Numbered from the stretch's first letter, positions 1-6,474 are shown. The stretch is 6,581 nucleotides of DNA from JBBTUF01 sp038063855 (GCA_038063855.1 JBBTUF010000016.1:1-6581), one strand, 5' to 3'. Notes: generated by a model not told the origin, from the sequence alone. Made by a program: numbers and translations.

Positions 1-2166
1 ACATTTCCGTTTACTGATGTATATAAATATATCGATTGGATAACGATAAGCTCAGCTTTAATAAATTTTGCGCTTTTTTATTTTGTGGGATCATGGATAG
101 AAAAGTTAATTAAAAAATATAAGGCTTCTCGTGAACAAACAGAAGTAAATCAATTAAAAAAAATTCGTACACTTCATCTCGATACTCTTCATTTTTATCT
201 TTCTCATATTGTTTTTTTGCTTTTTGTTGTTGTGGTGCTTGTTGGATTGAGTGTAGCTTCAAATCATATACTTTCATATAAAAGCTATGGTGGTTTGGTA
301 GCGCACATTGCTATTGCGATTAAGTTTTTGTTATATTTCGCAAGGTTGTTTATCGCTTTCGTCTTGCTCGAGTATGTTTCTAATCCGTTAGCTAGGGAAG
401 CTTTTAGGAGCGCTGGACGTTACTATGCTTCATATTTATGGTTGTCTTTCTTTTTATATGTCTTGGGATTAGGGGGCCTTCTCTTTTTTATTATTCCAGG
501 GCTTTTAATTCTTGGATGGGCGAGTGTTGCAGTATATGCATTTGTTTTTGAACAAAAACGAGGCATTCAGGCATTTTACCGCAGCAAAGAATTGGTCTCA
601 GGTCGCTGGTGGGCTGTCGTATGGAGATGGGTTTGCCTTTTTGCTCCAGTTGTTTTAATTACATTTGGTGTTTCAATCCTTTTAGATAAAGGATTTATAC
701 CCAAAAATCTCCTCGGTGAAGTTATTTCAAACGTTTTTCTTGTTTTGTTTACACCGTACATATTCATATACTGGCGATTATTATACGAAAGTTTAGTAAG
801 TACATATAACGAACCAGCCACTCCACGAAGAGAAAAAAAGATTCCTTATATAATTTTTGCAGTACTCGGTTTACTTATAACGATTCCTATATTGTTAATT
901 TCAGTGCTTAACATAACTGCCATTGATGAGCAGCCGCCGTATGATCAGGATCTTATTCCTCAGAAGATGGCAGAAGTTCCTAAAGAGCAAAATCTTTTTG
1001 AAGATTCGGAATTCCCACTTCCGCATAAGCCAGGAAATATACCTAAAATAATTGGTGAGAACGCAACTACCACAGATATGGCCATGGGTAAAATATGGAA
1101 CGATGAAGTCGCACAGAAGTTTATTGATGACAATAAGGAATTGTTTGCATGGATTGATAACGAATTCCTAAAGAAATTATATTATCAAGACCCTGCCTTT
1201 TTGGATCCGGCGACTGTGAGTCCGGAATTGATTTTACCTTCACTGAATTCGCTACGCATTGTTGCTCGAGCTGAATCCATTAGAGCTGAATACCTTTTTC
1301 GTCAAGGCAAGGAAAAGGAAGCAATTGATGAATCAATAAAAATTTTGCGCATGGGCGATATGATTATTCATTCCCAAGGATCATTAATAGAATATCTTGT
1401 TGCGATAGCGGTAAAAGATTTGGGATATCGTCGGTTCCGTCTATTAATTGATCGCTCTCTGCTATCCCAAGAAGCATTAAATGATTATTTATCAAGACTC
1501 GAGCGATTTCGAGATAATCGTGATGGATTGAGGACGGTATGGAAGTATGATTATTTAAGTCTAAAGTGGACGATGCAATATTTAAAAGACCACCCAGAAT
1601 TGGTTAATGAATATAGTTCAAATATTGGCATAAATACATTTCTTGAAGAAGGTAGTTTTTATAACAAACCAAATAAGACTCTGCATTTATTTGCTGACAC
1701 TGCGCGAAGGAATATAGCAAATGTTGACCGGCCATGCAATGACCGCATACCAGTACCAGAAGGTGTAAGAGAAGTTATTGTAACGCCAAATTCTCTGCCC
1801 ACGGTTATTAAGTATATTTTTACAGAGAATTTAGTCGGTAAAACACTAGATAATATTATAAGCGCTTCATTTGGTTCTGGTTTGATTAAAAAATGCTCTA
1901 TAGATTTTTCTGCGCAATCGAGCGAGATTTTGCTCGCGATGAAAATTTATGAGTTAGAAAATAAAACACTTCCAGTTACATTGAATGATCTTATTTATAT
2001 TATCCCAGAAAGTATTCTCAAAGATCCATTTGATGGGAATCAAATTAGGTATTCAAAAGATAAAAAAATAATATACTCCATTGGTAGCGATGGGGTTGAT
2101 TCAGGGGGGAGTGATGAAGTTGATTGGTCTAAATCACCAGACCCAACGCTAAAATTCTCGTTTTAG
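1..2166 (+). CDS. Polytopic membrane protein with large extracytoplasmic C-terminal region, 5'-partial
   Basis: I do not recognise a named gene. The frame is open from base 1 to the TAG stop. A GTG at 85 is the first start-like codon, but it falls in a hydrophobic stretch (window codons about 13-31, including SSALINFALFYFVGSW) that reads as a membrane segment, so the true start is probably upstream. Numbering from the GTG, further membrane segments lie near residues 38-58, 71-98, 114-157 (probably two, around an FIIPGLLILGW hairpin), 182-202, 213-232 and 254-276. The pattern IIPG..W...V..FEQ..GIQAFYRSKELVSGRWW resembles the YciC/glycerophosphodiesterase membrane-domain style seen in many bacterial membrane proteins (family call tentative). 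Residues about 280-690 form a soluble region. It has a helical part (about 340-500, including ARAESIRAEYLFRQGKEKEA, TPR-like in feel) and a C-terminal pseudopilin-like signature. The function is unknown. It converges with rpsT across 7 bases. Confidence 0.85.
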   Translation, partial: TFPFTDVYKYIDWITISSALINFALFYFVGSWIEKLIKKYKASREQTEVNQLKKIRTLHLDTLHFYLSHIVFLLFVVVVLVGLSVASNHILSYKSYGGLVAHIAIAIKFLLYFARLFIAFVLLEYVSNPLAREAFRSAGRYYASYLWLSFFLYVLGLGGLLFFIIPGLLILGWASVAVYAFVFEQKRGIQAFYRSKELVSGRWWAVVWRWVCLFAPVVLITFGVSILLDKGFIPKNLLGEVISNVFLVLFTPYIFIYWRLLYESLVSTYNEPATPRREKKIPYIIFAVLGLLITIPILLISVLNITAIDEQPPYDQDLIPQKMAEVPKEQNLFEDSEFPLPHKPGNIPKIIGENATTTDMAMGKIWNDEVAQKFIDDNKELFAWIDNEFLKKLYYQDPAFLDPATVSPELILPSLNSLRIVARAESIRAEYLFRQGKEKEAIDESIKILRMGDMIIHSQGSLIEYLVAIAVKDLGYRRFRLLIDRSLLSQEALNDYLSRLERFRDNRDGLRTVWKYDYLSLKWTMQYLKDHPELVNEYSSNIGINTFLEEGSFYNKPNKTLHLFADTARRNIANVDRPCNDRIPVPEGVREVIVTPNSLPTVIKYIFTENLVGKTLDNIISASFGSGLIKKCSIDFSAQSSEILLAMKIYELENKTLPVTLNDLIYIIPESILKDPFDGNQIRYSKDKKIIYSIGSDGVDSGGSDEVDWSKSPDPTLKFSF
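1918..2109 (+). other. Pseudopilin (GspG C-terminal)-like module at the end of the membrane protein
   Basis: Counting from the GTG at 85, residues 612-675 read as a helix ending ELENKTLPVTLNDLI, then ILKDPFDGNQIRYSKD, then IIYSIGSDGVDSGGSDEVD. This order (helix, LP.TL..L, KDP[WF]G, short strand, YS.G.DG...GG) is the C-terminal signature of type II secretion major pseudopilins of the GspG/PulG type, where the SxGADG..GG loop binds calcium. The N-terminal pilin helix and prepilin cleavage site of that family are absent here. The module instead hangs on a multi-pass membrane protein. The resemblance is judged by eye. Confidence 0.5.
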
Positions 2167-2173
2167 TAATTAT

Positions 2174-2437
2174 CTAGGAAAGCTTTTTGAGGCGAGCGGC
2201 AAGGCGAGATTTTTTGCGGGCGGCGGTGTTTTTGGTGATGATGTTTGATTTCGCTGACTTGTCGAGCGCCTGTTGCGCTTTGGGGAATAATGAAATTGCT
2301 TCAGCCTTATTTTTTGCAATAAGCGCACGGTCTAAGCCTTTTAAGACGTCTTTTATGGCTTTCATTTTTCGAATATTTCGAACGCGTCGGCGTTTGCCTT
2401 GGCGGAGTGCTTTTTCGGCTGATTTCGTATTTGGCAT
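2174..2437 (-). CDS. rpsT: 30S ribosomal protein S20
   Basis: This 87-residue, strongly basic protein binds 16S rRNA in the body of the small subunit and helps early 30S assembly. It starts PNTKSAEKALRQGKRRRVRN, which matches the S20 pattern (N.KSA.K..RQ...RR.RN). The rest is helical and Lys/Ala/Arg-rich, ending ITKNTAARKKSRLAARLKKL, with the family's NTAARKKSRLA signature. Its length equals that of typical bacterial S20 (about 85-90 residues). ATG at 2437-2435 is the family start. No Shine-Dalgarno sequence precedes it, and a promoter sits only about 12 bases upstream. The gene stands alone on the minus strand. It is convergent with the membrane protein (7 bases between stops, so any terminator must lie inside the neighbouring gene) and divergent from the pilin-like gene. 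By eye its base composition is GC-richer than its flanks, as is common for ribosomal protein genes. Confidence 0.97.
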   Translation of the reverse strand: MPNTKSAEKALRQGKRRRVRNIRKMKAIKDVLKGLDRALIAKNKAEAISLFPKAQQALDKSAKSNIITKNTAARKKSRLAARLKKLS

Positions 2438-2449
2438 ATTGCTTTGTAA

Positions 2450-2476
2450 TGTATAGCATTATCGCCATTTCGTCAA
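2450..2476 (-). promoter_or_regulatory. Predicted rpsT promoter (TTGACG -35, extended -10 TGCTATACA)
   Basis: Read on the minus strand, TTGACG (2476-2471; 5 of 6 to the sigma-70 -35 consensus) is followed after 15 bases by TATACA (2455-2450), which is preceded by TGC to make an extended -10. An alternative -10, TACATT (2453-2448), gives a 17-base spacer. Transcription would begin near 2443-2441, only about 4-6 bases before the rpsT ATG at 2437. The mRNA would therefore have almost no leader, which fits the missing Shine-Dalgarno sequence. Confidence 0.6.
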
Positions 2477-2487
2477 ATACTTGGGAG

Positions 2488-2496
2488 TGATACACT
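2488..2496 (+). promoter_or_regulatory. Candidate extended -10 for the pilin-like gene (TGATACACT)
   Basis: In the 94-base divergent region 2438-2531, TG-A-TACACT forms an extended -10 pointing at the pilin-like gene, with a predicted start near 2503 and a leader of about 29 bases. There is no good -35 at the right distance. A second candidate is TTGGGA (2481-2486) with TATACA (2502-2507) and a 15-base spacer. The leader up to ATG 2532 has no recognisable Shine-Dalgarno sequence. The -10 lies within a small dyad, AGTG-ATA-CACT (2486-2496). Confidence 0.35.
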
Positions 2497-2531
2497 AGTC
2501 ATATACAAAAGAAACTGTGCACTTTTAGCTG

Positions 2532-4466
2532 ATGAATTTTAAAAATAAATCAAATAGATTCGGGTTCACACTTATAGAGCTTCTTGTTGTCATTGCAATT
2601 ATTGGGTTGCTTGCGGCAATTGTTATTGCGTCAGTATCGCGGGTTCGCGCAAGCGCACGCGATGCCAAGCGCATTGGAGAAGTCAACCAAGTAAGAACTG
2701 CAATAAATCTTTGGTTGACCGACAATGCATATACTCCTGATCCTGCAGGAAATAGAATCACATCATCAATTCCCCCAAATAGTGACGATATTTTTGTCGA
2801 TTGCATTTCTCCAAGCTCGTTTGCAGGTTCGAATAAATGTTTTGCTACTAGAAGTACAGCAGACACTTTTTTTGGAAAACCAAGTTCACAGTTTTTTGTA
2901 AAAGATATTCTCAATAGATCAATCAGCGATCCAAGAGAGCCAGGTTGTTACCTTCTATATATAACCGATGGTAAAGATTACGAAATTATATCAGTGCTTG
3001 AAAACGATACCACACGCATGCAAAACGATGGAGGGAGGTTAGCAGATGCATATGAGTCTGGTAGTCGTGTCGGCATGGTTGATTCTTGGGCTGCTATCGG
3101 TGGGACACCGAATTGTGGCGGTATAAGTGTCGTTGTGCCGCCTGCTCAATGTGCAGATGGAATAGATAATGATGCCGATGGGATAATAGATTGGCCTGCT
3201 GATACTGGTTGTGCGAACGCATCTAGTAACGACGAAACAGATCCTCCCATACCACCTATAATTCAAACAAACGACTCTAACACAACAGCTTCTCCGGGCG
3301 TTGAAGGCGGTTGGAATAATTATTCGTTAGGATTTTCTGATTCCGTTCAAAATGGTATAACTGGATCAAATGCTAGCGTTCAATTGGCAACGGGAGCTTC
3401 AACGGCAGTTTATGTAACAAATAGCACAAGCTTTGGCGGGTTCGGTGGCCGTGCTGAGGTTGATACCTTTTGTAATAATGATGTGAATAAACCAGCTGGA
3501 GCAATTACTAATCTCAGGGCTATGTTAAGTGTGTCCCTCATGGATGAAATTCGTGATATGCCAACACTTTATTTTTACCCTTCAAATGATCCACTATATT
3601 GGTACAGGCCATCCACACAAAACTATGATTTAATAGCTGACGATTGGGCAGACATGCTCGATGGAACTATTTATAATGTACCTGGTGGAGTTAATACTCC
3701 CTCTTGGACAGGTAGCAACAGTGACGGCTCTCTTGATTCATTAAACAATTGTTTAGGTTGGACTGGCGGTTCCAATAATGGTTCGCGCGGATTTAATGAT
3801 AGAACTGATTATGCATGGTTAGCAGTCAATTCAGTTCGCTGTGATTCGTATAGCTACTCTTTAAGATGTGCTCACAGAACAAGCAATACTGCATATAAAA
3901 TAACCGGAAATTTCATTTCATATATCGATAAAGGTTTTGATAATTCCACATTATCTTGGGATGGATTATCATATGACATTACTTTAAATTCAGGAACTAA
4001 AATAGTTTATGTGAAAAGTTCTGCGAGTGCCTCGGCACCACCAAATTTCACAGTAGATGGAACACCTACGGGCACTTTATGTGCGCAATATATTGGCTCC
4101 AGTATAAATGGATATAATTGCGTTAATCTAACTGACAGATATCTGTGGTACAAAGTCATTTTTGGTGCAGGCCAAGCTGCGAACCAAACACCAAAACTTA
4201 ATGCGGTGACGGCGACCATTAAATTTATATCTTTTGTTGATTCTTGCTCGGCACACACCGCAGCAGAAGGTTGCTCAAACTTTACATCAATGTGCGGTGC
4301 GGGTGCTTCATGTGTCGTTACAAGGCCTGCAAATGGAGGCAGCCAACGTGTTTGTACTGATGGCAATTCAACTTACGGGTCATGTGAAAACGATAGCCAG
4401 TGCGATCCAGACTGGTGTATTACAATACCATACGACCCCGGTGAATGCGGATGTGCACCAAACTAA
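2532..4466 (+). CDS. Mosaic type IV pilin-like surface protein (putative tip adhesin)
   Basis: The 644-residue product has a prepilin N-terminus: a short basic leader (K4, K6, R9), cleavage expected after G11, F12 at +1, Glu16 at +5, and a hydrophobic helix (LLVVIAIIGLLAAIVIASV) used for membrane anchoring and pilus assembly. Residues about 12-200 form the pilin body (ARDAKRIGEVNQVRTAINLW, then GCYLLYITDGKDYEIISVLEN). After it come a Cys/Asp-rich linker (207-237), an endostatin/DUF1554-like domain (about 291-450), a beta-sandwich-like domain (about 452-568) and a Cys-rich tail (570-644). Ordinary pilins have 130-200 residues, so about 440 residues are extra. All 22 cysteines fall in even numbers per module (4, 2, 4, 2, 10), which suggests disulfides outside the cell. 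Export and cleavage by a prepilin peptidase, and display at a pilus tip or the cell surface, are inferred; no pilus machinery lies in the window. ATG 2532 is chosen because it gives a normal 11-residue leader. No Shine-Dalgarno sequence is visible. Confidence 0.92.
   Translation: MNFKNKSNRFGFTLIELLVVIAIIGLLAAIVIASVSRVRASARDAKRIGEVNQVRTAINLWLTDNAYTPDPAGNRITSSIPPNSDDIFVDCISPSSFAGSNKCFATRSTADTFFGKPSSQFFVKDILNRSISDPREPGCYLLYITDGKDYEIISVLENDTTRMQNDGGRLADAYESGSRVGMVDSWAAIGGTPNCGGISVVVPPAQCADGIDNDADGIIDWPADTGCANASSNDETDPPIPPIIQTNDSNTTASPGVEGGWNNYSLGFSDSVQNGITGSNASVQLATGASTAVYVTNSTSFGGFGGRAEVDTFCNNDVNKPAGAITNLRAMLSVSLMDEIRDMPTLYFYPSNDPLYWYRPSTQNYDLIADDWADMLDGTIYNVPGGVNTPSWTGSNSDGSLDSLNNCLGWTGGSNNGSRGFNDRTDYAWLAVNSVRCDSYSYSLRCAHRTSNTAYKITGNFISYIDKGFDNSTLSWDGLSYDITLNSGTKIVYVKSSASASAPPNFTVDGTPTGTLCAQYIGSSINGYNCVNLTDRYLWYKVIFGAGQAANQTPKLNAVTATIKFISFVDSCSAHTAAEGCSNFTSMCGAGASCVVTRPANGGSQRVCTDGNSTYGSCENDSQCDPDWCITIPYDPGECGCAPN
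3150..3242 (+). other. Cys-bounded DGIDNDADG linker in the pilin-like protein
   Basis: Residues 207-237 read C-ADGIDNDADGIIDWPADTG-C followed by ANASSNDETD. The pattern C.DG.DNDGDG..D.P.D.GC.....DE is a recurrent linker in secreted proteins of Patescibacteria and some other bacteria. Its Asp/Asn spacing (DNDADGIID) resembles a calcium-binding loop of EF-hand/dockerin type. It joins the pilin body to the adhesin-like part. The two cysteines (207, 227) probably close a loop. Calcium binding is an inference. Confidence 0.65.
3402..3881 (+). other. Endostatin/DUF1554-like (C-type-lectin-like fold) domain
   Basis: Residues about 291-450 follow the order of the DUF1554/collagen NC10-endostatin superfamily. 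VYVTNSTSFGGFGGRAEVDTFC matches its opening (V.VT...G...G..GAD..C). NLRAMLSVSLMDEI matches the helix that reads TFRAFLSSRLQDL in human endostatin. IADDWADMLDGTIY matches the LFPSWEALFSG-type segment. SWTGSNSDGSLDSLNNCLGW matches VWHGSDPNG....YCETW, and the end SVRCDSYSYSLRCAH matches ASCHHAYIVLCIE. The cysteines C314, C407, C437 and C446 are spaced 93, 30 and 9, against about 102, 30 and 8 in endostatin, whose pairs are first-fourth and second-third. The comparison was made from memory and by eye. The fold is known for ligand or glycan binding; the ligand here is unknown. Confidence 0.72.
3885..4235 (+). other. Beta-sandwich-like domain of the pilin-like protein
   Basis: Residues about 452-568 alternate strands and loops: ITGNFISYIDKGFDNSTLSWDGLS, then SGTKIVYVKSSASA, then NLTDRYLWYKVIFGAGQAANQTPKLNAVTATIKF. 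The sequence G.F.S...D.G....L.W, SGT....V..S, RY..YK......... TP.L..VT is a common surface-protein beta-sandwich layout in which exposed strands end with an 'RY..Y+..' edge and a 'P.L..V.' closing strand. It contains two cysteines (517, 530), probably bonded. No catalytic motif is visible. The family name is uncertain. Confidence 0.45.
4239..4463 (+). other. Cys-rich C-terminal tail of the pilin-like protein
   Basis: Residues 570-644 hold ten cysteines (572, 581, 588, 594, 608, 618, 624, 629, 639, 641), ending CENDSQCDPDWC and GECGC just before the stop. The C.ND..C....C spacing resembles small disulfide-knotted modules of secreted proteins. There is no LPXTG or other sorting motif and no C-terminal hydrophobic helix, so anchoring should depend on the N-terminal pilin helix. 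Confidence 0.55.
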
Positions 4467-4478
4467 GTATATTTAAGG

Positions 4479-4499
4479 ACTATAAATTTTTTTTATAGT
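4479..4499. terminator. AT-rich palindrome between convergent genes; possible weak bidirectional terminator
   Basis: ACTATAAA (4479-4486) and TTTATAGT (4492-4499) are perfect inverted arms around five T's. The palindrome lies 12 bases after the stop of the pilin-like gene and covers the TAA stop of uvrB (4495-4493). Its position suits a shared terminator for both strands. The arms have only two G-C pairs and no clean U-tract follows on the plus strand, so the hairpin would be weak. Confidence 0.4.
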
Positions 4500-6439
4500 G
4501 TCTTTAGTAAATCACGGAGTTCTGCGGCGCGTTCGAAGTTGAGAGCCGCGGCGGCCTCTAGCATTTCAGTTTCTATCTCGCGTTTGAGTTCGGTTTTTGA
4601 GCGCCTTTCGCCTTCGAGTGCTTTCATAACTTCTTTTTTGGTAAGTTTTTTACTACCCTCAAACATCGAGATGCGAATTTCTTTGTTAAGCGCTTGGGGT
4701 GTGATGCCGTGACTCACATTAAATTCTTCTTGATATTTGCGACGACGACGTGTTTCATCGAGCGCACGGCGCATCGAGTCAGTAATTTTGTCTGCATAAA
4801 AAATCACATGCCCTTGCGTGTGGCGTGATGCGCGCCCGATCGTTTGTATGAGTGTTGTGGTGTTTCGCAAAAAACCTTCTTTATCAGCATCGAGAATACA
4901 AATAAGAGAAACCTCTGGTAGATCAAGCCCTTCTCGTAGTAAATTAACTCCTACAACAGCGTCAAACATTCCAGTTCGAAGATTTCGCAATATATCCGAT
5001 CGCTCGATGGTTTTTATTTCTGAGTGCAGCCACGCCACTTTTACACCACGCTCTGCAAGAAATTCCGAAATATCTTCTGCCATTCGTTTGGTAAGGGATA
5101 CCACAAGCGTGCGTTCTTTCTTTTTCGCACGGATTGTAATTTCTTTTTCTGTGTCAGTTACCTGGTGCTCGGCTGGGCGCACTTCAACTGTAGGGTCGAG
5201 AAGTCCAGTTGGTCTTACAAGCTGTTCTACAATATTTCCTCGTGCGGTTTCGAATACATTGGGTGTTGCTGATACAAAAATAGTTTGGCCAATTTTCTTT
5301 TCAAATTCTTCAAATTTGAGTGGGCGGTTATCAAGTGCTGACGGTAGACGAAAGCCATAATCAATAAGTGTTTGTTTGCGTGCGCGGTCGCCGTTGTACA
5401 TACCCCCAATTTGCGGGATTGTCATGTGTGACTCATCAATAAATGTAATAAAATCTTTTGGCATGTAGTCAATAAGGGTTGAAGGTGGCGTGCCTTGCTC
5501 GCGCCTGGAGAGGTGACGAGAATAGTTTTCAATACCATTTGTGTAACCGGTTTCCTTAAGCATTTTAAGATCATAGCGTGTTCGGCGCATAAGGCGTTCA
5601 GCTTCAAAAGGATGTGCTGTTTTTTTGAGTTCTTTTATGCGACCGACAAGTTCGCGTTCAATGTCGTAAATTGCCGCTTTAATATTTTCTTCTGGAGTCA
5701 TAAAGTGTTTTGCTGGGAAGATGCGCGTTGAGTTTTGGCGTTTAAATGATGTATCTACTGATGGAATGCCTTCATAAATTTCTTCAATCTCATTTCCAAA
5801 AAAATGAATTCGAATTTCAGAGTCTCCAGCAGGACCCAGAATTGTAATAATTTCACCCTTGCGTGCCCATGTACCAGGCATTCGTTCAATATCGTTTCGT
5901 AAATATTGCATATGCGCGAGGCGGTCAGTAAACTTTTTCAAAGGTATCGTTTGCCCTCGAGATATTTCAAAAGAAAAACGCAAATATTCTGCAGGCTCGC
6001 CGATGCCGTAAATAGCAGAGACAGATGCGACAATAATAAGATCTTGCCGAGTAAGCGCGGCCTGTGTTGTGGCATGGCGCAATTCGTCTATAAACTGGTT
6101 TATTTTTGCATCCTTTTCTATATAGGTATCAGTATTTGGCATATATGCTTCAGGTTGGTAATAGTCGTAATACGAAACAAAATACCTCACTGCATTTTCA
6201 GGAAAAAACTCACGAAATTCTTCGTAGAGTTGAGCGGCAAGAGTTTTATTATGACTTAAAATAAGCGCAGGTCTGCCGGTGTGCGCAATAATATTTGCCA
6301 TAGTAAATGTTTTACCAGAGCCCGTTACACCTAACAGCGTTTGAAAGCGTTTTTTTTCTTCAAGCCCACAGACAAGTGTATCGATTGCCTGTGGCTGATC
6401 ACCCGCTGGTTTATAATTGCTCGCTAATTTAAAATCCAT
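4493..6439 (-). CDS. uvrB: UvrABC excinuclease subunit B
   Basis: UvrB is the damage-verifying helicase-like subunit of nucleotide excision repair. UvrA loads it onto DNA, it clamps the strand with a beta-hairpin, and it recruits UvrC for incision. At 648 residues it is close to E. coli UvrB (673). Visible in order are: family start KPAGDQPQAI (10-19); Walker A GVTGSGKT (37-44, Lys43); YYDYYQPEAYMP with the damage-binding hairpin region (90-101); DEAD-type box DESH (335-338), then MTIPQIGGMYNGDRARK; VSATP (389-393); NLLREGLDLPEVSL and D-ADKEGFLR (499-525); helicase motif VI IGRASRH (534-540), a mild variant of the usual IGRAARN; and the UVR motif FERAAELRDLL (636-646), the UvrC/UvrA contact. 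All key parts are intact. ATG 6439 is fixed by an in-frame TAG 21 bases upstream with no other start between. The gene is divergent from ruvA. Confidence 0.98.
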   Translation of the reverse strand: MDFKLASNYKPAGDQPQAIDTLVCGLEEKKRFQTLLGVTGSGKTFTMANIIAHTGRPALILSHNKTLAAQLYEEFREFFPENAVRYFVSYYDYYQPEAYMPNTDTYIEKDAKINQFIDELRHATTQAALTRQDLIIVASVSAIYGIGEPAEYLRFSFEISRGQTIPLKKFTDRLAHMQYLRNDIERMPGTWARKGEIITILGPAGDSEIRIHFFGNEIEEIYEGIPSVDTSFKRQNSTRIFPAKHFMTPEENIKAAIYDIERELVGRIKELKKTAHPFEAERLMRRTRYDLKMLKETGYTNGIENYSRHLSRREQGTPPSTLIDYMPKDFITFIDESHMTIPQIGGMYNGDRARKQTLIDYGFRLPSALDNRPLKFEEFEKKIGQTIFVSATPNVFETARGNIVEQLVRPTGLLDPTVEVRPAEHQVTDTEKEITIRAKKKERTLVVSLTKRMAEDISEFLAERGVKVAWLHSEIKTIERSDILRNLRTGMFDAVVGVNLLREGLDLPEVSLICILDADKEGFLRNTTTLIQTIGRASRHTQGHVIFYADKITDSMRRALDETRRRRKYQEEFNVSHGITPQALNKEIRISMFEGSKKLTKKEVMKALEGERRSKTELKREIETEMLEAAAALNFERAAELRDLLKTL

Positions 6440-6446
6440 TCTATAT

Positions 6447-6455
6447 ATAATAACA
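6447..6455 (-). promoter_or_regulatory. Predicted extended -10 of uvrB (TGTTATTAT), leaderless transcript likely
   Basis: Read on the minus strand, TG-T-TATTAT (6455-6447; hexamer 5 of 6 to TATAAT) ends 7 bases before the uvrB ATG. The expected start of transcription is then at or next to the A of the start codon. No -35 is apparent 17 bases upstream, as is usual for extended -10 promoters, and no Shine-Dalgarno sequence exists. The element faces away from the ruvA promoter 14 bases to its right, so polymerase footprints would overlap. Confidence 0.5.
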
Positions 6456-6465
6456 GCCTATCATT

Positions 6466-6474
6466 TGCTATACT
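6466..6474 (+). promoter_or_regulatory. Predicted extended -10 of ruvA (TGCTATACT), leaderless transcript likely
   Basis: TG-C-TATACT (hexamer 5 of 6 to consensus) ends 6 bases before the ruvA ATG at 6481, so transcription should begin at about the start codon. The sequence TGCTATAC is shared exactly with the rpsT promoter on the other strand (2458-2451). There is no -35 match and no Shine-Dalgarno sequence; the bases before ATG are TGGGGC. Confidence 0.6.

Noticed and set aside
2149..2166. Inverted repeat CTAAAA / TTTTAG around a 6-base loop at the end of the membrane protein gene
   Set aside because: Only six mostly A-T pairs, inside coding sequence, without a T-tract; too weak to call a terminator.
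4234..4476. An 80-residue plus-strand frame overlapping the end of the pilin-like gene
   Set aside because: It is out of frame with the Cys-rich tail, which is coherent, and has no start signal or recognisable content.
4820..4838. IGRASRH in UvrB instead of the usual IGRAARN, considered as a sign of an inactive helicase motif VI
   Set aside because: The key Gln and Arg residues of QTIGRASR are kept and all other motifs are intact, so this is ordinary family variation.
4818..5360. A 180-residue plus-strand open frame inside uvrB, and similar smaller frames on either strand of the other genes
   Set aside because: They lie antisense or out of frame to clearly real genes, and their translations show no recognisable family or membrane pattern.
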